This document shows positions 38,148 to 50,123 of a stretch of DNA of 64,000 nucleotides, in pieces. The notes below the pieces were generated by a model that was not told the origin of the DNA, did not search any database, and worked only from the letters and a program-made list of their open reading frames with translations. Each line of letters begins with the position of its first letter. Within the stretch, counting starts at the first letter, position 1. The stretch is from Cokeromyces recurvatus (lineage: Eukaryota; Mucoromycota; Mucoromycetes; Mucorales; Mucoraceae). The stretch is taken from positions 186,001-250,000 of the forward strand of contig NW_026251398.1 in the NCBI RefSeq assembly GCF_025118155.1, read 5' to 3'. Position numbers and translations under genes: made by a program.

Positions 38148-41100
38148 CATTTTTCTTCCCTTTTATTATTATTTTTCAAAAATATTGTTCATAGTTTGAT
38201 GCTACTCAACCTCTATCAAACTACAGGAAAACACAAATATTAAAATCTGCATTTGATGCTTGCAATGTGACACCTTATCACTGCTCTGCTATCCATTCAT
38301 CTACAACTTATCTTGCAGAGTTTTATGAAGCACTTGATACTGCTGAGAGATTACAAACAGATTTGTATGGCAGAACCGTTGCCTTTTATGCTGCTGTAAG
38401 TGAGACAACTGCCTGTCTGGAATACCTTCTGTCAAAAAACTTTAATATGATTGTTTACGATAAATACAAATTAACTCCACTCATTCAGGCAGCTCGCTTT
38501 GGTAGAAGCCATAACGTTGAGTTTCTAATTAAACATATGAAAGGTGATGATAAGAGTATAGACGAGGTCTCTTCTTCCATTTATACATCTACCGCAGTTA
38601 AAAACAGAAGAACAGCCTTACATTATGCTGCCTTTTTTGGTCACGCTGATACTTGTAAAGTATTGATTGAATATAATGCGCCTGTGGATATTATTGAAAA
38701 CCTTGATAAACAAACACCTTTACATTTTGCAGTAAGGAATGGTCACTATGATTGTGTACAGATACTGATTGAGGAAGGCAATGCTAATCCAGAAAAGGTA
38801 GACAAGTATTTAAGAACACCATTGCATTTAGCATGCATCTTTGGTCATTTACAGATTGCATATTACCTTTTATCCCTTGGCGTAGATGCAAATTCAACAG
38901 ATAGTTCTGGTAACTCACCTACTCATTATGCTGCTGCATTTGGTTATCAAAAAATATTGAAACTTCTTATTTATTATGGATTGGCAAACCCAAATACGAG
39001 CAATTTATGGAGGAGTACTCCTTGCTCAATTGCAAGCATGAAGGGACATTTAGGCATTATTAAATACTTGCTTACATTGCCTGATAATCCAATCAATGTC
39101 AACTTTAAAGATCAAGATGGCTATATTATGTTACAATATGCTATTAGCGAGCCAGTAAACTCTGAATTGGATATAGCAGCCAATTTAAATAAAATCAAAT
39201 TACTGATATCTATGAAGTCAAATGTCAACAGTAGTGATATTGAAGGTATGTGTAAAAAAAAAAAAAAAGGCTTTTTCTAATGCAATATATATATATATAT
39301 ATATTATTATTATTATTATTATTGTTATTGTTATTGTTATTGTTATTGTTATTGTTATTGTTATTGTTATTGTTATTGTTATTGTTATTTGAACAATCTA
39401 TAGGTTATACTTCTATGCATATATTAGCTCAAAATAATTCGTTTTGTTGCTTATATCCCAAAAATTGGAGTACATTTTATCCTCAGAAACAAATAGGCTA
39501 TTTTGGTTTTAAACCACAAAATCAACTAAAAAGAGTAATGGATGATATGGAAGGGATTGAGTATATTTTAAAGATTGCCAGAATACTAATTGAAGCAGGA
39601 TCTGACTTAACCATTCAAAACCTTGAGAAGGAGACACCTTTATCTACGGCAATGAAGCATCATAATCACTTTTTAGTAGCATTACTAATTGATGCTGGTG
39701 CAAAGTTTTGGGAAGACACATATGATAAGGGGAACAATTTTTTTCATTACTTTGGTAAATTGGCTGCGTATGCAAACTCTTTTCAACCACATTGTGAAGA
39801 AGATGCTATTAGACAAGAGAGATTTGTAAATGTTGCAAAAATGATATGGAATACTGTTGAGGCTAAATGGATGCCAGATATACGTTTGATAAATGCTGTA
39901 AGTTTTTATTTTTTGTTTTGCTTTGTTTTTTTTTCCTCCTTATTAATATATACAAATATATATATACATATATCTAAAATATTATTTGAAATTAGATAAA
40001 CGCATTTAATCATGAAGGATATACTCCTATATTATATAGTGTTCATCAGGCGGTTTATAAACAGAAACAAGCAATGATACGTGAGAAACAACTCATCTAT
40101 GCTTCAGTTCCTAATAAATCTTATGGCTTTTCTGGATGTTCAGATGATAGATGGTATCCAAGTGAAAAATTTAATGCTTACAAGGAACGACCTATTCAAG
40201 TTACTTTGATGTTTGATTTTTCCATTTTTGTAAGTGTATATGAATTACATATAATGTATATATATATATATTATTGTACTTAAAGGATTGTATATATAAA
40301 TCAATAGATTCAACTGATGAAGAGCATAATCATAGTTGCTAAACCAAATTTAAATGCTACTATAAAACTTCCGAAAGATTACAAGAATAATATTTCTACT
40401 ACAAAGAAAAAAGATTATCCAAGGTTCACAGGATTTTCAGCTCTTCATTTAGGTATATTATTTACTAAAATAAGCCAATAAGCTCTATTATTTAACCTTT
40501 TATTTTATTTTATTTTTTTTAAAAAAAAAAAAAAGCTTGCAAGACACAAAATGTTGATTTAATAAGGTTTCTACTACAATATGGAGCAAACGCTAATTCT
40601 AGAATAGATATTGAAGGATGGTTAGATGATACTCCCATCATGGTAGCTTATCACCGAAAAGAAGATCTTCTTCAGGAACAACCTAATAACAAAACTGAAA
40701 CTATAGAACTCATAAAGAAAACCTTTACTATCATCAAACCTGATTTTAAGCTTTCATTATATCAAACAATTCAAACTCTTATAGAGTTTAATGCATATCC
40801 ATATATTACAAATGCTTCCGGAGATTCTGCATTATTTAGGGCTTCAGTTAATATGGATGTAGAAAATCTTCAACTGATGTGTAGCAGGATGAGGAATACG
40901 ATGAACGGCAATGAATATGATAATACCAACACTAAAAACAAAATGAACCAAACAGTGCTTATGACCGCTATCAACTCTATCCAATCGTTTGATAAAGCTA
41001 AAGAACATATTTATATTTCAATCATAAACTGTCTTTTGCAAATTAAAGCTGATCCCAATTTTAAATACAAAGATAGTGATACAATTTTGATGAAGGCGAT

Positions 41101-44100
41101 CAAGATACCTTATCCTTCTCTAGTAAGAACGCTACTTGAAAATTCCAGAATCCATATTGATCATAACTATCAAAATAAAAGTAAGTATTTATATATTATT
41201 AAGTTATTATTTATTTCTTATTTACTTGCCTTTTATATATATATATATATATATTTTCCCCCTCTCCTCCTCCACTATCAATAATAGAACATGAAACTGC
41301 CTTGTTAATCGCTTGCAAGTTAAATGAGGTGGATATAATTAATATTTATTTAGATTATCTACATAACCTGAAGGAAGACGTATCATTTAATGTAAATCAC
41401 TTTGATGATGCTGGATGCTCCCCTCTCTCATATGTTTGTAGAAATGGAAATAAAAATGCAGCTCAACTACTTTTAAACCTGGGTGCTGATCCTAATTTTT
41501 GCAAGGTTCAATCTATTCCCCTCATAGAGGCAATCAAAAGTGGCCATCTTGATCTAGTCAAGGTTTTATTAGAAAGAGGTGCCATCGTAATAGATCAGAG
41601 CGATATAAATGGAAACTCACCTTTACATCATGCTGTCTTGGTTCAGAAGCATCGCATGACAGATCTTCTGCTAGAGTATAATGCTGACTTTAAAGCTGTT
41701 AATCATAAAAATCAAACACCACTTCATTTGGCTATTGAAATGACTAAAAGGCAGACAAATCGTTCTTTCCGAGTAGAACGAAGCTTGATTCAAATGGGTG
41801 CTGATGCAAACGTACTTGATTATTTAGGTAAATAGGTGCTTAATTAGAGGAAAATACATAATAGAAAAGAAAGAGGAGGGGGAAATAAACTAATTCTTTT
41901 TTTTTTATCATTCATTAGGTCGCACACCACTTCATTATATATTTGTCAATAACCAGACAATTCCACTTATACAAAATAACTTGATTATTTCAAAGAAAGT
42001 TAATCAAATGATCAAAGAAATACAAGAGCAAAAGGAAAAGGAGAGTATTCTAAATGACTATATCAATCAATTTGACCTTGTTGACGATGAAACTAGCTCA
42101 ATAGGTCAAATTAATGAATGGATGAAGAATGCAAAAATGACTCAAATTCATCAAGAATATAAAGCAAAAAAGGCGTTAGAGATTAAGGACGATGAAACAA
42201 TCTTCGTATCTGATGAAGAAAAAGCCAGTTTAAACAAATATCTTGATTGTGAATGGGAAACAGAATTAGATATTCCTGAACGCTCTGATCCAATAGATAT
42301 ACTGAAATATCTTTCTGGTTGTAAAGCAATCAAGTTTGATATTCAAGATGAATTTGGAAGAACTCCATTGCATTATGCTGCATGTATTGGTGCTTTTAGC
42401 TGCTCAACATTTTTGATAGAGAAAAAAGTTGATATTAACACCTTTGATTTAGACAATGTAAGATTTTCCCCCTTTCTCTCTGTTTAATATAAATAATTAT
42501 ACTAACAATGATATTTAAAAAAAAAAAGAATGGTTCATTTCAGCTTGCACTACGAAATAATCATATAGACTACTCGGTTATGTTATGTAATTATGGAGCT
42601 GATATTAATAGCAAAATTACTTTAAAAGACGGCAAAAGAATTTCGACTTTTGATTTTAGTTTATCAATGAATTTAATCAATATTTCTTACTTAATATTAG
42701 ATAAAAGCTTGTCCCTTCTTGGTAAGATTGGAAATATAACATTATTAACATTCATGTAGACTTATTGATTTCATTCCTTTTTTTTTTTAATGAAGAATAT
42801 ATTAGAGATGCATTGAAAAATGGTAATATACACTTGCTATGATATAGTTATTATGTACTTACATGACATATTTATTAATGTGTGTTCTCCCCCCTTTTTT
42901 TGTTTCTTTATCCATAGGTAAATTCCATATGGTCGAAGTTCTGTTGTATTCAGTAGACACATATGCACTTTCAAAAACATTAAGTGATGAAGAACAAAAC
43001 ATGTGGCATATCTTGGCTAGTTTTAAACCATTTGATAGGTAATATTAGAAGAAGAAGAAGAAATAAATAAATAAATTATAACTCTCATAGTTACCATTGT
43101 ATTTTAAATTATATAGTGAAATATGGCACGACTATCTTGACAATTTTATATCAAAAATTGCACTTATAAACCTTGGCCTCGATAGGGACAAGTATGGTAG
43201 AACACCTTTACACTATGCATCCAAGTATGGACAATATCGATTGCTTCAATATTTAGTCGAAAATTTCCACATTGTTTTAAATATCATTGATGAAGATGGA
43301 AAATCTGAACTTGATTACGCAGTTGAATCATGTGAAATACAATGTGTTGAGGTATATATATATATATAAAGATAAAATAAATAAACCTACATGAACTTAT
43401 TTCTTTCTTTCTTTATGAATACAAGATACTTTTGCACAAAGGCTGTCACGTAAACAAGCCAACTCATATATCAAAACATAAATCTGTACTCCTAGTTGCT
43501 GTAGAAAAGTCTCAATATGAAATTGCAAATTTACTTTTACAGAATGGAGCTCTAACAGATGACAATGATAGTGTTAATGGATGGTCTAACTCAGTCATGA
43601 TAGCATGTTTGAAAAAGGACTTAAAAATGCTACAAATTCTTATAAATTATAATGTTGACCTAAATAGACCTAGCCCCATTGAACGAACAGATAAAGCTGG
43701 AAATACATATAAAGTAGTTACCTATCCTCTTATCGTTGCTTCTTCAAAATTATGTGCTACATTCTTGGAGGTAATTAGCATTTATATTAATATATCGTGA
43801 AACGTTTCTTGTCTTTATATATGAACATATGCATTTAAATACATATATATGTATATACATATGTGTGTATATCTATTTTATAGGTATTGCTGAAGGCAGG
43901 TGCAAATCCAAATGTATATGAACCTGAAACTGAAACTGAAAAAGGAATGTCTTGCTTCATGTATAATGTTGCGTTAAACTCTATTGAAAACCAACAGGTA
44001 ATACAATCATTTTTAACAGATAAAGTCTTTCTTTTTAATGTATTTATTCCTTTTTTAATTTATATATGTGTATGTTATTATAGATGCTATTAAAATATAA

Positions 44101-46530
44101 TATCAATTTGGATCTTGTAGATCCGTATTCTATGCGTACACTGTTTTATGAATTCTTTTTTGAAAATATGAGCCCTAATCAATGCCTGCCAAATAATATC
44201 AATAGAACTGAAAGACTTGTTTTTCATGACTCCATATATCAGGAAATGCTTAAATCATGCAAACCCAATGTAAATACGATTGATCCTATAACGGGAATGA
44301 CTCCATTAGAACTTGCTATTATTAAGAGAAATATATTTCTTGTCAAGGTACATTTGTTTTTGTTTATTTTTTTTTTTAAAAAAAAAAATAATAATGGTTA
44401 AAATTATTTATGCTTATTTCTTCCTTTTTTTTTAATTTTTTTTTTTATAGCATCTGATTTCATTAGGAGCAAGTCCAAATATTGAAAGCTGCTGCAATTA
44501 CTCTAATGATATTTCGACACAACGTATCATGAATCCTTCACGGAAAAAGCTACCAGCATTTTTACATGCTATTATGCAATCGAATTTGGAAATTTTAACA
44601 AGCGTTTGTGAAGCGTCTACAGAAGAAATCAACTGGATGTGGCACGATGATGAAGGCAACACTATATTTTCATATATGATTGGAATAGTCAGTGGATATT
44701 CCAATTTAAAAAAACCTACTCTAAACTATATAGCATCTCAAATGGGAAATGAAATATTCAACTATCTATTACAGACGCCGAATAATCATGGTATAACAGA
44801 GATACTATATTCAAAATGTATATTAACTTCTTCTCTCTCTTTCGTTTTCTTTTCTTTTCTTTTTTTTTTCTATTAGGAATTTCTCCTATTTTATATGCTT
44901 ATCATTATCATCAGAAAAGTCAAGTTCCTTTCAATTATAGCACGCTATTATCACTTTCAGATCCTTCTTTTGAAAATTTTGCTGTTGAGAATTATAATGC
45001 AGAAAAATTCATTCACTCTGAACAAAATTTATCCAAAGATATAGATATAAACTACATTTCAGCATCAAACGTAGAGAAGGATGCTCAAATTGAACGGAAA
45101 AGACTTCAACAATTAAAGAACATTGAACAAAACAAAAAGAGAGACTCTTTAAATAATGATACAGTAGATGACGCTTTAAGGGTAGACCCTTATTCCAAAT
45201 TAGACAAAGTAGGTTATATCATTGTAGATGAGCATCAGGTTCCCTATGATATTATGCTTATGAAAGTAGAATTACAAAGTTGGGGATGTTATACAGACAC
45301 TTCGTAAATATAATTTGACTATATTCTAGTTGTACGTTTGAACTAATTCTTCTTTTTTTTTTTTTGCTTTCCTTTCCTTTTCTTTTTCCCTTTTTTTTTT
45401 TTTTTTTTTTTTGTTAGTTTCTATAAGCTCAGTATTATCTACAATAAAATACTAGATATTTATATCTTGTGGACTCGATGGGGGCCCTTTGGAAAAGAAG
45501 GACAACATCAAAAGACACCATTTTTGACTAAAGAGTCGGCTATTGAAGAATTTAAATTGATATTCAAGTCAAAGACTAGAAATAGTTGGGACCATCATCG
45601 CAGTTCATTTGTAGCTAAACCTGGACGTTATGAAATTATGCAAAAATCGAATCATCCCAAGGATATTATTATTGAAGACTTTGATTTCCTCAAATCATCC
45701 AATGTCGTGCCTACTAAACTACCCTCTGACCTGTTTCATCTTTTAAAACTTATCTGCAACTATCATTATTTGTCACGAGTTTATATGGATACTAACATTG
45801 ATATGCCACTTGGGCAAATTCCTTCAAGTCAAATTGAAGAAGCACGAAAAATTTTAAGCGACACGCTTGAAATGATTCAAGTATACAATGAGTTACGAAA
45901 GTGTTATTCAGATAAATCAAAAATTATGGAATCGAAAGGTAAAGAAAAATTATACATGAAGAAAAAAAAAAAATCTCATTTTTTGAAATTAAATGTCTCA
46001 CAAAAAAAAAGTTTATCAATACAAGATTGCCCAGAAATGCGTAGAATACTCTCGTATTTTACCTCAAAGTGTAGACTCAAACCAGCCGATTAGGTCCCTG
46101 TATAATAACGAGCTTATTCTATCAGAAATATCCAAGGTCGATGATTTAAATTATATTGGGTTTGCAGCTAATATCATTCTTGCAGCAAAGCACAATATGA
46201 ATATCATGCATCCTTTAGATTATGCATATCGTGCACTCAATTGCTCTTTAAGGTCTATATCATCTAATAGAAATCTCTCAGAATATCAATTGGTCAAAAG
46301 CTATATGGAGTCAACGGCAAATGAAAGTTATGAACTGGTTCATTTATTTGCTATACAACATCATCATAGACAAGAAGAAGAAGAAGAAGAAAAGTTAATA
46401 CCTTTTCGCCGTTATGAAAATTCACCTCATCGTAAACTTTTATGGCATGGGTCTCGTGTAGGTAACTTTATGGGAATACTAAAACAAGGACTAAGATCAA
46501 CACCAGCCATCTCAAGCTTTACAGTAAGAA

Positions 46531-46579
<49 letters not shown>

Positions 46580-47690
46580 GAAAAAATTATGATATTTATA
46601 ATTATAAAGGGTTCATTATTAGGGAATGGTGTTTATTTTGCAGACACATTTTCCAAGTCTATAAAATATGCTAAAGAAAATTATGATGATAAGCTATCTG
46701 GATATATGATTCTTTTATTATGTGAAGTTTCCTTTGATGATCAAGTAAATCAAATAGATCCTCTACAACTTGAAACAAGAAAAGGTCAAGGAAAATATAT
46801 TCCAGATCCTGAAAATGAACTCTATGATAAAGATGGGGTAAATTAATTAATACTGTTATGAATAAAAGAGATTTACTAAAAAAAAAAATTCAAATAAATA
46901 GGTTAGTATACCCATAGGCCCATGTATTCCATTTGCAGCAAGCAACAGTATTGCACCTAATGACGATCATCATCCTCATCTATTACACTATAACGAATAT
47001 TGTATATTGAATACAGATCGCATTAAGCCTCGATATCTTTTGATTGTCAAAGATTCAAACTGTTGTTATTTATGTTCCAAGGCAGCTATAGGAAAACCTC
47101 TTTTTCAACATGATTTGTCAAGCTACGACTATCATGATTTCAATATGTATGAAGCAGAAATCATCAAGGCCTCGTTGACTAATAATCTGAATAAGTCACC
47201 TCAAGAGATTTTTAATGAAAATATAAGTCATTTTTATAAAGAAGAATTATATAGTAAGTCTCTCCTTTTTTCTTGGAAATGGGTTCAAAGTATACAATTC
47301 AACTAACTTTATACTACTTTAGAGAAACATTGGGATATCCCTATTGAATTACATAGGGAAAGCAAGATATGCAATGATTGCGCACATAAAGTTGCATCCA
47401 TCATATTAGAAGATTATTTTAAAAATAATTCACACTATGTCTTAAGTAAGTACACACACATACACTCTCTCTCTTTCTCCCTAATATATACCTAATTTTA
47501 TATATAAATAGACTACCTTCATAAGAAGCCAGCATGTAAATATGGTAAAGAATGTCGTAAACAACATGATATTAGTCATGCAAAGGCGTACAAGCATTGG
47601 TTCCTAGATAATATGACAAACAAAAAAAGTGTATCCTTCATTTCAGAAGAATTGGATGACATGGACATTGATGATAGTATGCAATTTTAA
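36585..47690 (+). CDS. Giant ankyrin-WGR-PARP protein (tankyrase/PME-5-like ADP-ribosyltransferase)
   Basis: 26 exons, 2,968 residues, every junction in phase. Exon starts: 36585, 36747, 36963, 37772, 38195, 39404, 39996, 40308, 40536, 41288, 41919, 42529, 42796, 42918, 43117, 43426, 43884, 44084, 44451, 44877, 45418, 46012, 46610, 46902, 47323, 47512. Ends: 36662, 36890, 37702, 38087, 39245, 39897, 40229, 40452, 41180, 41827, 42457, 42721, 42822, 43038, 43351, 43770, 43997, 44347, 44790, 45303, 45938, 46523, 46837, 47253, 47445, 47690. Order: basic N-terminus; Cys pair CCLLC; many ankyrin repeats, about 440-2190 (RTALHYAAFFGHADTCKVLI); WGR domain about 2300-2400 (WTRWGPFGKEGQ, Pro in place of the signature Arg); PARP regulatory helices about 2420-2550; catalytic domain with His2650 (LLWHGSR), Tyr2684 (GNGVYFAD) and Glu2783 (NEYCIL), the poly-ADP-ribosylation triad. 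After it come CCYLC (2804-2808), CNDC (2885-2888) and a C-terminal finger CKYGKECRKQHDISH...H. Probably nuclear, DNA-damage or telomere linked; this is inferred from family. Confidence 0.92.
39284..39390 (+). repeat. (TTATTG)n microsatellite in PARP-gene intron 5
   Basis: (TA)n, then (TTA)n, then about 12 TTATTG units inside the intron 39246-39403. The array stays readable in one frame as a Leu-rich run continuous with exon 6, so a naive gene predictor may include it in the protein. Confidence 0.9.
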
Positions 47691-48201
47691 AGATAATATA
47701 TGAATAATAAACTATGTTAAATATAAATTTACAAGAATAACTTGGTTTATAATATATGAGATATGCTTATAATATATGTATGGATAAGCTACATTATTTG
47801 TATATGTTAGCTATATTTTGTAAAGTCTTTCTTTAGAGTCCCCCCCTTTTTTTTTCTTTAAATGAGGAAAGGCTACTTTAATCTATGACTTAAACTCTCA
47901 AATAGACGCATGAAGAAACATACTATTAAAGATCACGAAAGGGTTTGTTATTATGAGTATCAAAAACTGGTGTCATCACTAATGTACAAGATCTATGTAT
48001 AAATGTTTTTCATTCATGCTTAATAAAAATGAGTCATTCAGTTTTATAATAATTGATACTTTATGACTTGGAATGATAGAATTTAAATAAATGTTGTTAG
48101 TAATCATTAAACAACATTTCATATATATAATCATTAAATCAGATTTCTTTTATATGTATATATAAAAAAAGAAGAGAAAAGCAAGCAAGCTTATTAATAA
48201 T
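47691..48201. other. Intergenic, convergent 3' flanks of PARP and PC4 genes
   Basis: 511 AT-rich bases with no supported gene; probably the 3' untranslated regions of both neighbours. Confidence 0.5.
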
Positions 48202-48848
48202 TTATTTCTGCTTCTTTGAAGGCAACGATTCAATAATTCTATCAATTTCAGGTAAAAGTTCTTTTAACTTTGTCCATTGAGCCATAGGCAAACAAATACC
48301 TATAATAGTATTGTTAACAAAATAAAATAAAATGAATCGACTATTATTGAGATCTTACCTTTGCCAGGACGCATTTTTCCAGTATTTTTATCTTGATATA
48401 CTTCTCGAATATCAATAGCAGCATCACCTGAAGGGAATTGACGAACAATAACTCTTCTCTTATTTGTTAGCTTTTTATTACGTATTAGATATTGTTTTCT
48501 TTACACTATGTATTCCTTTTATTACCGGTAATATAGGATTTCCGTCTTCATCACGAATTATCTCTACTTCCTCTTCTCTTAATCTTTTTTTATTATCAGG
48601 AGATTTTCCCTTTTCTGTATTCTTTTTTTTTTTTGGTAAAGAAATGGTTAATTGCTATTATGAATATAAATAATTTACACTGCTACCTCCTCTACAAATT
48701 CCTCTTCACTATCATCAGTTTCTTGTTTCTTACTAGGCTATTGAGAAATACGGTTAATATAAAGTGATTAACACATTATAATTGATCGAACCTTATATTC
48801 CTTGTCAACTTCTTCGTCACTGTCTGCTATGAATTTGTCTGTTGGCAT
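48202..48848 (-). CDS. Transcriptional coactivator PC4/Sub1
   Basis: Model: complement(join(48202..48299, 48359..48470, 48526..48621, 48687..48737, 48792..48848)), 137 residues, phases consistent. The acidic, Ser/Glu-rich N-terminus (FIADSDEEVDKEYK, DDSEEEFVEE) is the regulatory part that is phosphorylated in homologues. The C-terminal single-strand-DNA-binding domain is complete: KRRVIVRQFPSGDAAIDIRE, GKMRPGKGICLPMAQW, KLKELLPEIDRIIESL. It binds melted DNA and supports RNA polymerase II transcription and DNA repair in the nucleus. The first intron uses a weak GTTCGA donor, the least certain junction. Confidence 0.93.
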
Positions 48849-49256
48849 CTCTTTGATCGTGAAACAAGAAAAAAAAAATAAAATAAATGAAATGAAAAAA
48901 AAAAAAAAATAAAATTTATTTTATACTGGTAAAGTGACGACTTTTGACAAAATAGTAGCAAATAGCTCATAAACATACCAACAACGAAGCAAGCAAACAA
49001 AGTTCTTTAACTTGTCTTCTTTACATATTGACACTTGTAAATAGCAGATACATGTATTTTTTTTGTAATGTAGAAAAGAAAGAAAGGATATACATTGTGT
49101 CCACTTTATTAACTTGTGTCTGTATTGTTATACATGATTTTGCATTAAAAAGTGTATAGACATTTAAACTACCAGCAATAAAATAAAATAAAAAAGCCCG
49201 CCATTTTTTTTTTTTTTCTTGAAAAAAAAAAAAAGCTATTTTTTCTCTTTTTAGTT
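48849..49256. promoter_or_regulatory. Divergent promoter region, PC4/Sub1 and BLOC1S2
   Basis: 408 bases between two opposite start codons; pyrimidine-rich run right before the plus-strand start. No specific motif recognised. Confidence 0.4.
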
Positions 49257-49879
49257 ATGGATTCATCTGAACAAGCATCAGCATCATCTTCGCATTCTTC
49301 TACTACAACAGATTTACCTATAATCACTTCTTTAAAGCCAAACGAATATATCAAAGGATTGAATGAAGAGCATATTACCCGATTAACAAAAGATGCATTT
49401 AAACATTTTGTAGATTATACCAAAGCCGAGCTGCAATGTAAAGAAATAAATTAGATTAGAATTAAATAAAACACGTCGTTAATATTATTTATTTTATAGT
49501 GACAGTGGATGATTGTCAATTATTGGAGACTATGAATAAAGCAACAACAGAAAAATATGTTCAAATGAATCAAATGAGTCAACGATTGATGAAAGAAATG
49601 TCAAAACTACAAAACACTTGTAATTGCACATTGAATATATACACATGTATAGATTAACATATATTTTAATAGATGCTGATTTTTCTGATTTTATTCAACA
49701 GATTGAAGACATTCATGAACAATCGATACAAATGGAAAAGACAGCAAAAGCATTAGATGAATATTCCAAATATTTAGGTAAAAGAACAAGATCCTATAAA
49801 AGAGTTAACATGTATTTATTCAGATATCCATTTAGAAAATAAACTGTTGACAGCTATTAACAAACAAGGTCTCGAATAA
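49257..49879 (+). CDS. BLOC-1 complex subunit 2 homologue
   Basis: Model: join(49257..49437, 49500..49619, 49673..49777, 49824..49879), 153 residues, phases consistent. A Ser/Thr-rich N-terminus precedes a continuous helical region: LLETMNKATTEKYVQMNQMS, FSDFIQQIEDIHEQSIQMEK, and TAKALDEYSKYLDIHLENKL. The QIxxI...E...LDxYSKxLE pattern is the BLOS2 signature. BLOC-1/BORC complexes work on endosomes and lysosome-related organelles; subunit 2 is shared by both in animals. Length fits the family. Confidence 0.88.
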
Positions 49880-50123
49880 TGACTCATGAAGACAATTTAT
49901 GTGACTTCAAGAAAGTAACTATGATTTGGATTGAATACAATCTCCTATCCAAATTAGCCAGACCCTTTTTTTTTGATATGTTCATTTATTTTAATTTTTT
50001 TTTTTTAATTTTTTTGTTTTGTTTTGTTTTTTTTTGTTTTAATATATAAATATTTGTGGAGTATAAAGTAAGCCTTTATTTCCATAAAGAAGTGTCTTAG
50101 AAATGTATTTTAGTCTAAATAAG
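49880..50123. other. Short intergenic, T-rich
   Basis: 3' flank of BLOC1S2 and promoter of the aminotransferase; several T-runs, no gene. Confidence 0.5.

Noticed and set aside
39280..39403. Leu-rich start of the frame containing PARP exon 6
   Set aside because: It is the intronic TTATTG repeat; the acceptor at 39401-39403 gives the correct phase with exon 5.
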